The notes below the pieces were generated by a model. The model had not been told where the DNA came from and ran no database searches. It was given only the letters and a program-made list of their open reading frames with translations. A stretch of 64,000 nt of DNA from an uncultured Dokdonia sp. (GTDB taxonomy: Bacteria; Bacteroidota; Bacteroidia; Flavobacteriales; Flavobacteriaceae), in the NCBI RefSeq assembly GCF_947492535.1, contig NZ_CANLNH010000005.1, forward strand, positions 274,009 through 338,008, written 5' to 3'. Position 1 is the first letter of the stretch. Each line of letters begins with the position of its first letter. Position numbers and translations under genes: made by a program. Shown here piece after piece: positions 9,611 to 18,597 of this stretch.

Positions 9611-10303
9611 GTGAAAATCACCATTGCCATAGACGGATATTCATCCACAGGGAAAAGTACAGTTGCTAAACAGCTTGCTGATTGGCTTGAATACATATAT
9701 GTAGACACAGGTGCGATGTATCGCGCTGTGACCTTATTTGCCATGCGTGAAGGATTGATAAGCGATGGTTTTTTTGATAAAGAACTCTTGATTAAGAAGT
9801 TGGATGCTATTACGATCACTTTCGTGAAAAACGTTTCTACCGGAAAAGCAGATGTATGTTTGAATGGTGAAAACGTAGAAAATCACATCAGAACCTTAGA
9901 AGTTTCTTCTTTTGTAAGTCCAGTAGCAACCGTCTCAGAAGTACGTGCAAAATTAGTAGAGCAACAACAACGGATGGGAGAGGAGAAAGGCATTGTGATG
10001 GACGGACGTGACATTGGTACCGTTGTTTTTCCAAATGCCGAACTCAAAATATTTATGACCGCTAGTGCTGAAGAACGCGCTAAAAGACGCTATAACGAAC
10101 TCTTAGAACGTGGTGATTCTATAACCTATCAATCTGTGTTAAGTAATGTCATAGAGCGTGACACTATCGATACTACACGTAAAGATTCACCCCTTGTCAA
10201 AGCTGAGGACGCTATAGAAATAGACAATACAGAAACCAATATTGAAGATCAGTTTCATACGATTTTGCAACTCGCAAAAGATCGTATTGCTAAACGTATT
10301 TAG
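9611..10303 (+). CDS. cmk: (d)CMP kinase
   Basis: A 230-residue cytidylate kinase that phosphorylates CMP and dCMP with ATP in pyrimidine nucleotide synthesis. The P-loop is at residues 9-17 (GYSSTGKST), followed by YVDTGAMYRAVT and the MDGRDIGTVVFPNAELKIFMTA region of the family. GTG start at 9611, chosen because the P-loop then sits at the usual distance from the N-terminus. It lies 81 bases after porQ and may share its transcript. Confidence 0.95.
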   Translation: MKITIAIDGYSSTGKSTVAKQLADWLEYIYVDTGAMYRAVTLFAMREGLISDGFFDKELLIKKLDAITITFVKNVSTGKADVCLNGENVENHIRTLEVSSFVSPVATVSEVRAKLVEQQQRMGEEKGIVMDGRDIGTVVFPNAELKIFMTASAEERAKRRYNELLERGDSITYQSVLSNVIERDTIDTTRKDSPLVKAEDAIEIDNTETNIEDQFHTILQLAKDRIAKRI

Positions 10304-10437
10304 CTTTTAGCTGATAGTATGTAGCTATTAGTCAGTAGCTATTGATGCTTACTAAACTGTACTTGTCTGATTAAAACGATCACTTTTAAGTTGGTAGCTA
10401 TTAGAATTTACGTTCCATAATGCGGGTTAAAAGAATA

Positions 10438-11898
10438 TTATAATACAGGGCGTACTCCTATACTTTTAAAGAGTTTTGCTTTTGCTTTCAAAAATCCGTT
10501 TTGCGTTTTATTTCTTTTTAAATAGGCATCAATCAGACTCTTTTCACGGGAGTTCACTAAAAATATAGAACTCTCACCTAATTCAAACTTACGTTCTTCT
10601 CCTGTGAGTAGTACTTGATAATTGGTAACAATATCAGTAATAAGAGTATTTTGTCTTGTGTATGAATCAAGCTCTTGATAAATGGCTTTCACACTATTTT
10701 GAATATTTGTTTCGGTAGCTATTACATCTAATTCTGCATCGCGTATTTTTAGTTTTGAAAGCTTTAAATCTCCACGTTCTTTCCTTAAAAATAATGGAAA
10801 ACTAAAATTAACACCCCCTTTGTATTGATTTGCCAAAAAGCTATTTCCTATGTCAGGAGTTGAGGTAAGAAAATTATATTCCAGTTTTAATTTGGGTAAC
10901 AATTTATTTGCCTTTAACGTACGATCTACCTGCAATCCTTCTAATTTTAGATTTAGGGATTGCAGCTTTGGATGATTTGTTACCGTAAAAGTTTCTAAGG
11001 ATTGCCCTGCAATTTGTAGCGTAATATCTATTTCATTCGAAATGTCCAGATTAGGGATTACGTTTTGCTCTAATTCTAAAGGGGTTTCCCCATTCAGCCA
11101 TAAGAAATTTGACAGGCGCATTCCTGCGTTAAATAGTGTTACTTGTGCTTGTTCTAGACTTAATTGCCTGTTTTGCAATGATATTAAAGCTTCTGTTTCG
11201 TCAATTTGTGCACTTTCTCCTACTTCTACATTTTTCTGAATTCCTTCATATCTCAGTTGTGCGTTGCTTACAAATTGCTCAAAAGTAATGGCATCTTGGT
11301 AGGCTTGTAACCAATTAAAATAGGCTAAAGAAGCATCATAGATCACTTGGTTTACTAATAGATCTCGATCTGCTTGTGTTTGTTGTCTAAAGAATTTGGC
11401 TTTGCGCAAGGTTGCCATACGGTCATTAATCCATAGTCCTTGCGCAATATCTATAGACACTCCTGCAGCAAAAAGACCTTCTTCTGGAACATTTCTCTCT
11501 GGATTAAGAAAAACCCCTTCATTACGCTCAAATCCAGCTTTTAATTCGATACCATACCAAGTAGGGATTTTGAGTTTTGCATCCAGAATATCATAATACT
11601 CAAGATCTTTAAAATCCTTACGACTGTAATCTGCTTCTAATTTTGGATCAAAGCCACCACGTGCTTTTAAGACATTCGCCTGTCCTTCAGTGAGCACCAA
11701 TTCTGCTTGTTTTACTACAGGATGAAACTGTTTCACATATCCTAAATACTCTTCAAAACCTAATATTTTCTTAGCTTTTGGGAGTTGGGTTGTTTGCGCT
11801 CCTGCCTGTCGTGCTATATTTTGAGCACTAGCAGCAGACAGGTTCGCGAAAGCGGACCCTAAAAGAAACATGAATGTATACAACACTATTTTCATCAT
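10438..11898 (-). CDS. TolC-family outer-membrane efflux protein
   Basis: A 486-residue protein with a signal peptide (cleavage near AFAN), then two long helical regions of the outer membrane efflux protein family that form the trans-periplasmic tunnel. Last gene of a tetR-ABC-HlyD-TolC unit; it overlaps the HlyD gene by 4 bases, so translation is probably coupled. With the two upstream genes it would form a tripartite exporter. Substrate unknown. The codons of the signal-peptide cleavage region contain CGCTTTCGCGAA, part of the interspersed palindrome. Confidence 0.9.
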   Translation of the reverse strand: MMKIVLYTFMFLLGSAFANLSAASAQNIARQAGAQTTQLPKAKKILGFEEYLGYVKQFHPVVKQAELVLTEGQANVLKARGGFDPKLEADYSRKDFKDLEYYDILDAKLKIPTWYGIELKAGFERNEGVFLNPERNVPEEGLFAAGVSIDIAQGLWINDRMATLRKAKFFRQQTQADRDLLVNQVIYDASLAYFNWLQAYQDAITFEQFVSNAQLRYEGIQKNVEVGESAQIDETEALISLQNRQLSLEQAQVTLFNAGMRLSNFLWLNGETPLELEQNVIPNLDISNEIDITLQIAGQSLETFTVTNHPKLQSLNLKLEGLQVDRTLKANKLLPKLKLEYNFLTSTPDIGNSFLANQYKGGVNFSFPLFLRKERGDLKLSKLKIRDAELDVIATETNIQNSVKAIYQELDSYTRQNTLITDIVTNYQVLLTGEERKFELGESSIFLVNSREKSLIDAYLKRNKTQNGFLKAKAKLFKSIGVRPVL

Positions 11899-13247
11899 TT
11901 TGATGCTGTCTTTTTGGTTGCTGAATCTGCTTGATAATAATTAGGTGGAAACCCATTGAGTTGTCTCCAAAGCTCAAACCAGATAGGAACATCTTCTAGT
12001 AAGGCAATAGAACGTGCTCCAGAACCAGCGCGAAGTGCCTCTGGCCATGGCTCCTCATTAGGATCTGGTGCAATTAATAATCGGTATTTACCGTTGTCGC
12101 TAATAAATCTTTCTACAGCAACAATTTTACCTGCATAGGTTCCTGTAGATACATTAGGCCATCCACTAAAGATAATAGCAGGCCATCCATCAAACTGAAT
12201 ACGAACATCACCTCCTTTATGTGCCAATGGCAAGTCTATAGGATTGATAAACATCTCTACGGCAAGATCTGGATTGTCGGGCATGATATTAATGAGTTCA
12301 TCTCCTTCTTTAAATGTTTGTCCAACACCAGCCTTAATTGCTTTGTTAAGATAACCGCTTTGTGGTGCACGCACATAATATAAGCTATTTCGAATTTGAT
12401 AGTTGGACAGCGAATTTTCAAGTTTTGTTACTTGCGCTTCGGCATCAAATCCACTAGAAGAAGCGGTAAATTTATCACTTTGTGCCTTTGAAATCTTATC
12501 TGTATATGCAGCTTGAACACGTGTGATTTCTACTTGTGCATTGATCACATTGTTTTTACTAGTAAGCAATTTATTTTTCTGAGAGATTAATTTTGCTTGT
12601 GTTTCTTGCAATTTTAATCGTTTGTCTTCTACATCTCTTGTCGCTTTAAGACCTTCGGCTTGTAATTGCTCAGTACGCTTATATTGACGTTCTGCTATCG
12701 TTAGATTTGTTTTTGCAGCTTCCAGATCTATACTATCACTTTGTACTTTAAGTTTTGCTTGTAATAATTTATTACGGGCTTGCTCTAGTTTGAGTACACG
12801 TTCTCTTTGCAAAGCGACCACCTGATTGTTAAGTGCATTTACTTTCCCTTGATAAGCTATAACAGAACTTGATTTTGCATTGATTTGTTGTTCTGTACGA
12901 GCGATTAAATTAGGATCGAAATACTCATTTTTAATTTCAGAAATATGCATGATCGTATCTCCTTCATTTACAAAATCTCCTTCTTTTTTATACCACTTTT
13001 CAATACGTCCAGGAATTTGAGATTGTACCGTGGTAGCACGTTGTTCAGGGCGTAAGGTGGTGAGGTATCCTTTTCCAGTAATATTTTGTGTCCAAGGAAG
13101 AAATAATATAATAAGACCTATGAAAGAAAAGGTCAGTAAAAATCTATTGAAATGCTTAAAATGTTTTTTGTGCATCACCTTAGATATAGCCTTATATTCT
13201 TTAAGGTCTACTGTCTTATTTAATTTGTTTTCTGCAATATTAAGCAT
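11895..13247 (-). CDS. HlyD-family membrane-fusion protein
   Basis: A 450-residue periplasmic adaptor. A single membrane segment lies at about residues 35-52 (FLLTFSFIGLIILFLPW). A lipoyl-like domain follows (VQSQIPGRIEKWYKKEGDFVNEGD), then a long coiled coil at about 120-290 and a second beta-barrel region (IMPDNPDLAVEMF). It links the inner-membrane ABC protein to the TolC-like channel. It starts 5 bases after the ABC gene and overlaps the TolC gene. Confidence 0.9.
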   Translation of the reverse strand: MLNIAENKLNKTVDLKEYKAISKVMHKKHFKHFNRFLLTFSFIGLIILFLPWTQNITGKGYLTTLRPEQRATTVQSQIPGRIEKWYKKEGDFVNEGDTIMHISEIKNEYFDPNLIARTEQQINAKSSSVIAYQGKVNALNNQVVALQRERVLKLEQARNKLLQAKLKVQSDSIDLEAAKTNLTIAERQYKRTEQLQAEGLKATRDVEDKRLKLQETQAKLISQKNKLLTSKNNVINAQVEITRVQAAYTDKISKAQSDKFTASSSGFDAEAQVTKLENSLSNYQIRNSLYYVRAPQSGYLNKAIKAGVGQTFKEGDELINIMPDNPDLAVEMFINPIDLPLAHKGGDVRIQFDGWPAIIFSGWPNVSTGTYAGKIVAVERFISDNGKYRLLIAPDPNEEPWPEALRAGSGARSIALLEDVPIWFELWRQLNGFPPNYYQADSATKKTASK

Positions 13248-13252
13248 GGTTC

Positions 13253-14899
13253 TTATTTTTTAATGATAGATCCTTTTTCTACAATAATGTGGTTGTGACA
13301 AAATTGTTTCCATTTAGGGTTTTGACTTACAACCAAAAGTGTCCAAGGATGTTCTTTTCCTGCTAGGAATTGAATTAATTTTTCTGCTTCGGTTTCGCTA
13401 AAATGATCTAAAGGGTCTTTTAAAATGAGTAGTTTAGGCTTACGAATAATACTACGTGCTAATACAATTTTCTTTGAAATGGTATAGGGAATTTGCCTTC
13501 CTTCAGGATAGATAATAGTTTGTAATCCATTGTCTAGACTTTTTACAAAATTCATGAGTCCTGTTTTTTCTAAGGCCCATTGAATTTGTTTTTCTGAAAT
13601 AGTAGTATCTCCAAAAGTGATATTTTCCCTTAGCGTTCCTTCAAAAGGAGATTCTTCATTTAAAGACTGGCCGATATACGATCTATAATGATTTAAATGA
13701 ACACTTTTTAATGACCGATCATTTATAAATATATCACCGGTACTAGGCTCAAAAATACCAGCAATAAGTCTTAGTAAGGTTGTTTTACCAGAACCTTGTG
13801 GTCCTTGTATCACATAGTTTTCCCCAGGTTGAAGTGTTAAGGAAACATCTTTTAAAATATGCTTATAGCTTACATCTTTTAGTTCAACAACAAGCTGTGT
13901 CTCTTCATCTATAATAAGGTCTCCTTTTTGAGGTTCTAGCTCTTTATCTACGACTTGTCCTATCTTTTCAAGCGAAGTCAATACATCATATACAGACTCT
14001 AAACCTGTAATCAATTTTTCGACAGAACTAATCACTAAAAGAATAATAATTTCTGCCGCTACAAACTGACCAATATTCATCTGTTGGTTCAGTACTAGAA
14101 TTCCGCCTATAAGTAAGAGTCCAGCAGTAACAAGGACTTTAAAGCCAATCATTTGCATGAATTGAAGTACCAAAATTTTAAAGTGGCCTTCACGTGCTCT
14201 TAAATATTCTAAAACCAATTTGTCATTTTTTTCAAGAGCTAAAGAGGTTTGACCAGAGAGTTTAAAACTCGTAATAGTTCTGGCTACTTCTTGAATCCAA
14301 TGTGCTACTTTATACTTTTGTTTAGACTCATCAAGACTTGTATCTAATCCTTTTTGAGCAGTGAATTTAAAAACGAGATAGACTAAAAAGATAAGTAGTA
14401 CTCCATAAATAATAAAGAACGGGTGATAAAAGGATAATAATAAGAGTCCAAATGTGATCTGTAAAATAGCTGCTGGAAAATCAATTAAGATTTTAGGTAA
14501 ACTTTTTTGTATAGTTAATGTATCAAAAAAACGGTTAGCTAATTCTGGAGGGTAAAAATCACTCAATTCGCTCATCTTAATTTTTGGAAATCTATAAGCA
14601 AACTCAAATGAAGAACGAGCAAATAGTTTTTGCTGTACATTTTCCAGTATACGCATTTGCATAAGTTGTAATGCGCCAACAAAAATGGTTCCTATGGTTA
14701 CTAGAATAACTAATATGACCCAAGAAGTACTGAGTTGAGCTCCTTGAAGTAAGTTAATAATGGCTTGTATTCCTAAGGGAAGTGATAAACTTACTAATCC
14801 TGCAAAAATGGCATAAAAAATAATTTGTTTAATGTCTTTTCGATCTAATTGTAATAAACCAGTAAGACGTTGGGTAGCTGTAAGAACAGTTTTAGCCAT
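13253..14899 (-). CDS. ABC exporter subunit (TMD-NBD) with degenerate nucleotide-binding domain
   Basis: A 548-residue half-transporter with about six membrane segments (residues 25-310) and a C-terminal ATPase-like domain. Walker A is intact at 366-374 (GPQGSGKTT). The LSGGQ signature position reads IPYTI (470-474). Walker B reads LLILKDP, so the Asp is Lys494 and the catalytic Glu is Asp495. The switch His is Gln526. These losses suggest weak or no ATP hydrolysis unless it pairs with another subunit; none is encoded nearby. There is no C39 peptidase domain. It is co-transcribed with tetR (1-base gap) and hlyD. Confidence 0.85.
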   Translation of the reverse strand: MAKTVLTATQRLTGLLQLDRKDIKQIIFYAIFAGLVSLSLPLGIQAIINLLQGAQLSTSWVILVILVTIGTIFVGALQLMQMRILENVQQKLFARSSFEFAYRFPKIKMSELSDFYPPELANRFFDTLTIQKSLPKILIDFPAAILQITFGLLLLSFYHPFFIIYGVLLIFLVYLVFKFTAQKGLDTSLDESKQKYKVAHWIQEVARTITSFKLSGQTSLALEKNDKLVLEYLRAREGHFKILVLQFMQMIGFKVLVTAGLLLIGGILVLNQQMNIGQFVAAEIIILLVISSVEKLITGLESVYDVLTSLEKIGQVVDKELEPQKGDLIIDEETQLVVELKDVSYKHILKDVSLTLQPGENYVIQGPQGSGKTTLLRLIAGIFEPSTGDIFINDRSLKSVHLNHYRSYIGQSLNEESPFEGTLRENITFGDTTISEKQIQWALEKTGLMNFVKSLDNGLQTIIYPEGRQIPYTISKKIVLARSIIRKPKLLILKDPLDHFSETEAEKLIQFLAGKEHPWTLLVVSQNPKWKQFCHNHIIVEKGSIIKK

Positions 14900-14900
14900 G

Positions 14901-15578
14901 TTATTTTAAATTTAATGTATTGTATACTAAGTGTGTAAAATAATCAGTAGGAGATACGGTATCATCACAATCTGTGATAGAGGTAAAATGCTCCTTTAAA
15001 AAATGTTGGTGTAGTGTGCCTTCTAAGACCGTACTTGCTAAACTAGCTGGGTATAGGTACGAAGGGTTTACGTCATGTATGATTTCGCGTAAGCGTGTCA
15101 CCAAACGTTTATAAATTAAAAAATAACCTTCTTTATTTTCTGTATCTACCTCCTTAGTGAGATATGATTTAGAATACTCACTAATGATAATCTTACTAAG
15201 GATCACTTCGTTAATATGAGAAAAATTAGAATCTTCTTGAATTACCTGTGTCACAACTTCTAATGTCCTTTGTAGCTTTTGTTGAGGATCATTGAGTGCC
15301 GCTGTAGAGAATACCAAGCGATACTCCATCCATCCCCAGTACCAACTCGTTAAATACAGTAATAATTTATGCTTATTCTCAAAATATCGATAGATAGAAC
15401 TTTCATTAGAACCAATATGAGTTCCCAGTTTTTTAAATGTAAACTCCTCAAAGCCTAGCTCACCTATTAAAATGATACTGTTTTCAACAATACGTTTCCC
15501 TAAATCTGAAGATTCAGGATCTTTTACGTATAGTTTTTCGTGTATGTTAATTTTTAGATTTTGGAGTAATCGATCCAT
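14901..15578 (-). CDS. TetR-family transcriptional regulator
   Basis: A 225-residue protein with an N-terminal TetR DNA-binding domain at about residues 28-75 (IVENSIILIGELGFEEFTFKKLGTHI, SSIYRYFENKHKLLLYL). The C-terminal ligand-binding part is helical and not recognisable in detail. It is the first gene of the export operon, one base ahead of the ABC gene. A perfect inverted repeat at 15602-15616 overlaps a predicted -7 box just upstream, consistent with self-repression. Ligand unknown. Confidence 0.88.
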   Translation of the reverse strand: MDRLLQNLKINIHEKLYVKDPESSDLGKRIVENSIILIGELGFEEFTFKKLGTHIGSNESSIYRYFENKHKLLLYLTSWYWGWMEYRLVFSTAALNDPQQKLQRTLEVVTQVIQEDSNFSHINEVILSKIIISEYSKSYLTKEVDTENKEGYFLIYKRLVTRLREIIHDVNPSYLYPASLASTVLEGTLHQHFLKEHFTSITDCDDTVSPTDYFTHLVYNTLNLK

Positions 15579-15597
15579 GTTCTGATATATTTGATTT

Positions 15598-15616
15598 CAA
15601 AAGTAATAGTATTACT
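15598..15616 (-). promoter_or_regulatory. Predicted tetR promoter -7 box overlapped by inverted repeat operator
   Basis: On the minus strand TACTTTTG (15598-15605) fits TAnnTTTG. The sequence AGTAATA-G-TATTACT (15602-15616) is a perfect inverted repeat that overlaps it, 20-25 bases before the tetR start. Binding of TetR here would block its own promoter. The -33 element is not obvious. Confidence 0.45.
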
Positions 15617-15705
15617 ATCAATAATAAATAGTTTAACTCGCTTTTAACGTGTGTAACTATCTTTTGTGTTTAATTTTGAGACCAATTCATTAAAAAAGAT
15701 ATGTC

Positions 15706-16020
15706 ATGATGTTATTAAATGTGGTGTCGTATAGTGCTAAGCAAGCAAGAGAAATCGTTATTTATTTACTTGATAATAAGTTTATTGCGCAAGCGACTAT
15801 AGGAGAGAGGGAATTGTATGAGCTCAATGAACAGCATGAATTAGAAGGTTCAAAGAAATTTGTGATTAAGGGAATATCTAAAGCGCTACTTTTTGATACT
15901 ATTAATAAGAAATTAAGAAAAAAGTACCCAAATCAGATGCCTACCGTATTAGCAGAACCCCTCATATATATAGATTCAGAACAAAATGAAATGTTTTTAG
16001 AACGTATTGTAAAGGTGTAA
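15706..16020 (+). CDS. CutA-like divalent-cation tolerance family protein
   Basis: A 104-residue protein whose length and pattern resemble CutA1. It has an N-terminal strand, then a helix (AKQAREIVIYLLDNKFIAQATI), a central strand with charged residues, a helix (KALLFDTINKKLRKKYPNQMP) and a late PTVLAEPLIYID strand, like the PEIIALP region of CutA. CutA proteins are trimeric ferredoxin-like-fold proteins of unclear function. Resemblance is at motif level only. The gene diverges from the export operon. Confidence 0.55.
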   Translation: MMLLNVVSYSAKQAREIVIYLLDNKFIAQATIGERELYELNEQHELEGSKKFVIKGISKALLFDTINKKLRKKYPNQMPTVLAEPLIYIDSEQNEMFLERIVKV

Positions 16021-16033
16021 TTAGACTGAATAT

Positions 16034-16927
16034 TTATTGTCTTTCAATAAACTTCATGATTGCATTTATATATGGTTTACCTCCTATATCAAACAGATTG
16101 TAATGATTAGCACCTTCTACAGGATAAAAGGTTTTATCTGTTGATTTTAGATTCTCAAAAAGTGCTTGTCCATAGTTGAAATTGATATTAGGATCATCTG
16201 TACCATGTGCTAAAAATATAGATTGGTCTATTTTTTTTACAGCATCTATAGGGCGTACTTGCATGGGGTCAAATTTTCCAATTTCTCCAGCGCGTTTTAA
16301 GGCATGTTCACATATGGGTTTAAGACCCAATCCAAAAGAATAGCGTTTTTGATAATCATATACAATGGTATTTAAATCTGTAAAGGTACTTTCTATAACG
16401 CCAAAGTCTAGTCTAGGTTCTATAGAGAGTGCTTGTAAGGCAACGGCACCTCCCATAGAATTTCCCCAAATGCCGATAGGTATATTAGGATAGCGTTGTT
16501 TTACTTCATTTACAATGACAGAGACATCATACTTTTCATAGAACCCATAGGATATGTACTGTCCGTCACTTTCGCCATGCCCACGAGCATCGTAGACTAC
16601 AGAAGCAATGTGTTGCTCAGCTAGTGATTTAGCTAAATTGTAAAAGTGTTCTTTCCCACCTCCAATTCCATGTAAGAGAAGCATAATACTTTTAGGTGAT
16701 GTCTTTTCAGGGGTAATCCAATAGCCTTTTAAGTGTAGACTATCATTGATCGTAAAAGATGCTTCTTCAGCTTGTAAGCCTATTTCTGAAGGAAGGGTAG
16801 TTAAAGGTTGTTTGTGACGTGATATAATAGCATATGGTAATACGTGATGCGTTATATAAAGTACTGCAGCAGTCAAGAGCATTAAACTTATTCCTGCTAT
16901 TTTACGCTTTCTATATTTCTTTGCCAT
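16034..16927 (-). CDS. Membrane-anchored alpha/beta hydrolase
   Basis: A 297-residue protein. One N-terminal hydrophobic segment (residues 9-26) is followed by an alpha/beta-hydrolase domain. The oxyanion region LLLHGIGGG and nucleophile elbow GNSMGG (Ser157) are seen, with DARGHGESDG between them. An acid is likely in HGTDDPNI and the His in GANHYN near the C-terminus. This fits the serine aminopeptidase/BAAT-like esterase group. Substrate unknown. Confidence 0.82.
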   Translation of the reverse strand: MAKKYRKRKIAGISLMLLTAAVLYITHHVLPYAIISRHKQPLTTLPSEIGLQAEEASFTINDSLHLKGYWITPEKTSPKSIMLLLHGIGGGKEHFYNLAKSLAEQHIASVVYDARGHGESDGQYISYGFYEKYDVSVIVNEVKQRYPNIPIGIWGNSMGGAVALQALSIEPRLDFGVIESTFTDLNTIVYDYQKRYSFGLGLKPICEHALKRAGEIGKFDPMQVRPIDAVKKIDQSIFLAHGTDDPNINFNYGQALFENLKSTDKTFYPVEGANHYNLFDIGGKPYINAIMKFIERQ

Positions 16928-16995
16928 AGTGCTATTTTAAAGAATGACTGTCTGTAAGACTCATTTTTGAATAGATGGTTACAGAATGATAACCT

Positions 16996-17028
16996 AAAAA
17001 AGGTTGCCTAAACATTATTAGGCAACCT
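16996..17028 (-). terminator. Terminator after the small Cys peptide gene
   Basis: Inverted repeat AGGTTGCCTAA/TTAGGCAACCT with a 6-base loop. On the minus strand it is followed by a T-run. It lies 35 bases after the stop of the gene at 17064-17228. Confidence 0.75.
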
Positions 17029-17063
17029 CATGAGTAGTATTTTATACTTTTAAGATGATCATT

Positions 17064-17228
17064 TTAATCACAAAGAACTTGATAACATTGTGGTACTAAA
17101 AAATCATTACCATCTCGTATTGCTGTTTGAATACATCCAATCACTGCATTGTGACATTGTTTACCATTAATTAGTTTCGCAAGTGATGTTGGAATTTCAT
17201 ACGATTGTAGATTCTTTAATGTTTTCAT
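17064..17228 (-). CDS. Small 54-residue Cys-containing peptide, possible secreted peptide precursor
   Basis: An open frame of 54 codons beginning MKTLKNLQSYEIP, with an ING motif at 20-22 and four Cys (25, 32, 48, 53) all in the second half. The N-terminal half is charged and lacks Cys, like a leader. The C-terminal half (GKQCHNAVIGCIQ onward) would be the product. A strong terminator follows directly, which supports it being a real transcription unit. It resembles short peptide precursors common in Bacteroidota, but the classic GG cleavage site is absent. No modifying enzyme is adjacent. Confidence 0.55.
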   Translation of the reverse strand: MKTLKNLQSYEIPTSLAKLINGKQCHNAVIGCIQTAIRDGNDFLVPQCYQVLCD

Positions 17229-17370
17229 TTTTTACATGTTTTAAATTAATAATGCTCTAAAACTAATCCCCCTTTTTTTCTACTACAAATAGTAGTGTCC
17301 AAGATTCATGAATATTCACAACTTTATAGGATGCACGAATATAATTTACCACATTAGAATAATGCTATAT

Positions 17371-17405
17371 AAAAAAGAGCCATCAATTTTGATGGCTCTT
17401 TTTAT
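17371..17405. terminator. Terminator of the yebC transcript
   Basis: Hairpin AGAGCCATCA-ATTT-TGATGGCTCT with A-run and T-run on either side, 19 bases beyond the stop codon of the yebC-family gene. Confidence 0.85.
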
Positions 17406-17423
17406 TATGGATGTATCTATTTC

Positions 17424-18146
17424 TTATTCTTCATCAGAGGCTTCCATGGTATGGAAAACATTCTGGACATCATCATCTTCTTCTATTTTATCTAATAACT
17501 TGTTGACATCGGCTTCTTGTTCTGGTGTCAACTTTTTCGTCACCTGAGGGATACGGTCAAATCCAGAGGAAATGATTTCTATTCCACGCTCTTCTAATGC
17601 TCCTTGGATAGCTCCAAAGCTTTCAAAAGAGGCATAAATATGAATGCCATCTTCATCTTGAAAAACTTCATCGGCACCATAATCGATAAATTCTAGTTCA
17701 ATCTCTTCTACATCTTGACCTTCTGCATTGATACAGAAGTTACAGGTATGATCAAACATAAAGACAACCGATCCAGAAGTACCTAAACTCCCATCACATT
17801 TATTAAAATAGGAACGTACGTTTGCAACGGTACGTGTATTATTATCTGTAGCAGTTTCTACAAGAATCGCAATACCATGTGGTGCATACCCTTCAAAAAC
17901 CACTTCTTTATAATCTCCTTGACTTTTATCTGAAGCACGTTTAATAGCGCGTTCTACATTGTCTTTAGGCATATTTACAGCCTTGGCATTCTGAATAACA
18001 GCACGTAATCTAGAATTACTATCAGGATCAGGACCACCTTCTTTTACCGCAATTACAATATCTTTCCCAATACGTGTAAACGCTTTAGACATAGCGCTCC
18101 AGCGCTTCATTTTACGCGCTTTTCTAAATTCAAATGCTCTTCCCAT
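17424..18146 (-). CDS. YebC/PmpR-family regulatory protein
   Basis: A 240-residue protein of the widespread YebC family, with the hallmark N-terminus MGRAFEFRKARKMKRWSAM and the segment PDSNSRLRAVIQNAKAVNMP. Family members act as DNA-binding regulators, and some have been linked to translation of proline-rich stretches. The N-terminal MGRAFEFRKARK form is the Bacteroidota variant. Full length. It probably forms one unit with the pterin dehydratase gene upstream (56-base gap). Confidence 0.93.
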   Translation of the reverse strand: MGRAFEFRKARKMKRWSAMSKAFTRIGKDIVIAVKEGGPDPDSNSRLRAVIQNAKAVNMPKDNVERAIKRASDKSQGDYKEVVFEGYAPHGIAILVETATDNNTRTVANVRSYFNKCDGSLGTSGSVVFMFDHTCNFCINAEGQDVEEIELEFIDYGADEVFQDEDGIHIYASFESFGAIQGALEERGIEIISSGFDRIPQVTKKLTPEQEADVNKLLDKIEEDDDVQNVFHTMEASDEE

Positions 18147-18202
18147 ATATAATCTTAGTTAAGGTCTGTAAAAATAATAAAAAGTAAGACTTTTCAAAAT
18201 AG

Positions 18203-18484
18203 TTATGCATTGAGAATATCTTCAATTGCAGCAGCTAATTCAAAATCATTTTCGGTGACGCCACCATGATCGTGTGTAGATAATGTAATCGATAATTCAT
18301 TATAGACATTACTCCAATCAGGATGATGTTGTAATCGCTCTGCTTCAAAGGCAATACGTGTCATCGTAGAAAAAACTTCTCTAAAATTTTCAAATTCTAA
18401 ACTGGTATGAATTGCATTGTCTTCATATTCCCAATCTGGAAAATCTTCTAAGCGATCTTTAATCTGTGCTTCTGTAAGTTTCAT
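18203..18484 (-). CDS. 4a-hydroxytetrahydrobiopterin dehydratase (PCD/DCoH family)
   Basis: A 93-residue protein with the family signature ERLQHHPDWSNVYNELSITLSTHDHGG (residues 49-75, quoted here only as the key residues His54-His55-Pro56 and HDHGG). It regenerates quinonoid dihydropterin from the carbinolamine formed by aromatic amino acid hydroxylases. Full length. Lies upstream of the yebC-family gene on the same strand. Confidence 0.92.
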   Translation of the reverse strand: MKLTEAQIKDRLEDFPDWEYEDNAIHTSLEFENFREVFSTMTRIAFEAERLQHHPDWSNVYNELSITLSTHDHGGVTENDFELAAAIEDILNA

Positions 18485-18528
18485 AGCTGTTTCGTTTTAT
18501 AATTTGTAGTATCTAATGTACATAATTC

Positions 18529-18544
18529 CGCTTTCGCGAAAGCG
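18529..18544. repeat. CGCTTTCGCGAAAGCG palindrome, copy 3
   Basis: Perfect copy 45 bases upstream of the pterin dehydratase start, in the short gap before the next gene. Confidence 0.9.
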
Positions 18545-18597
18545 TACTTAAGAGAAAAATAACATAGAATTGAGTGTGGTTTATAAATGATACGGTA

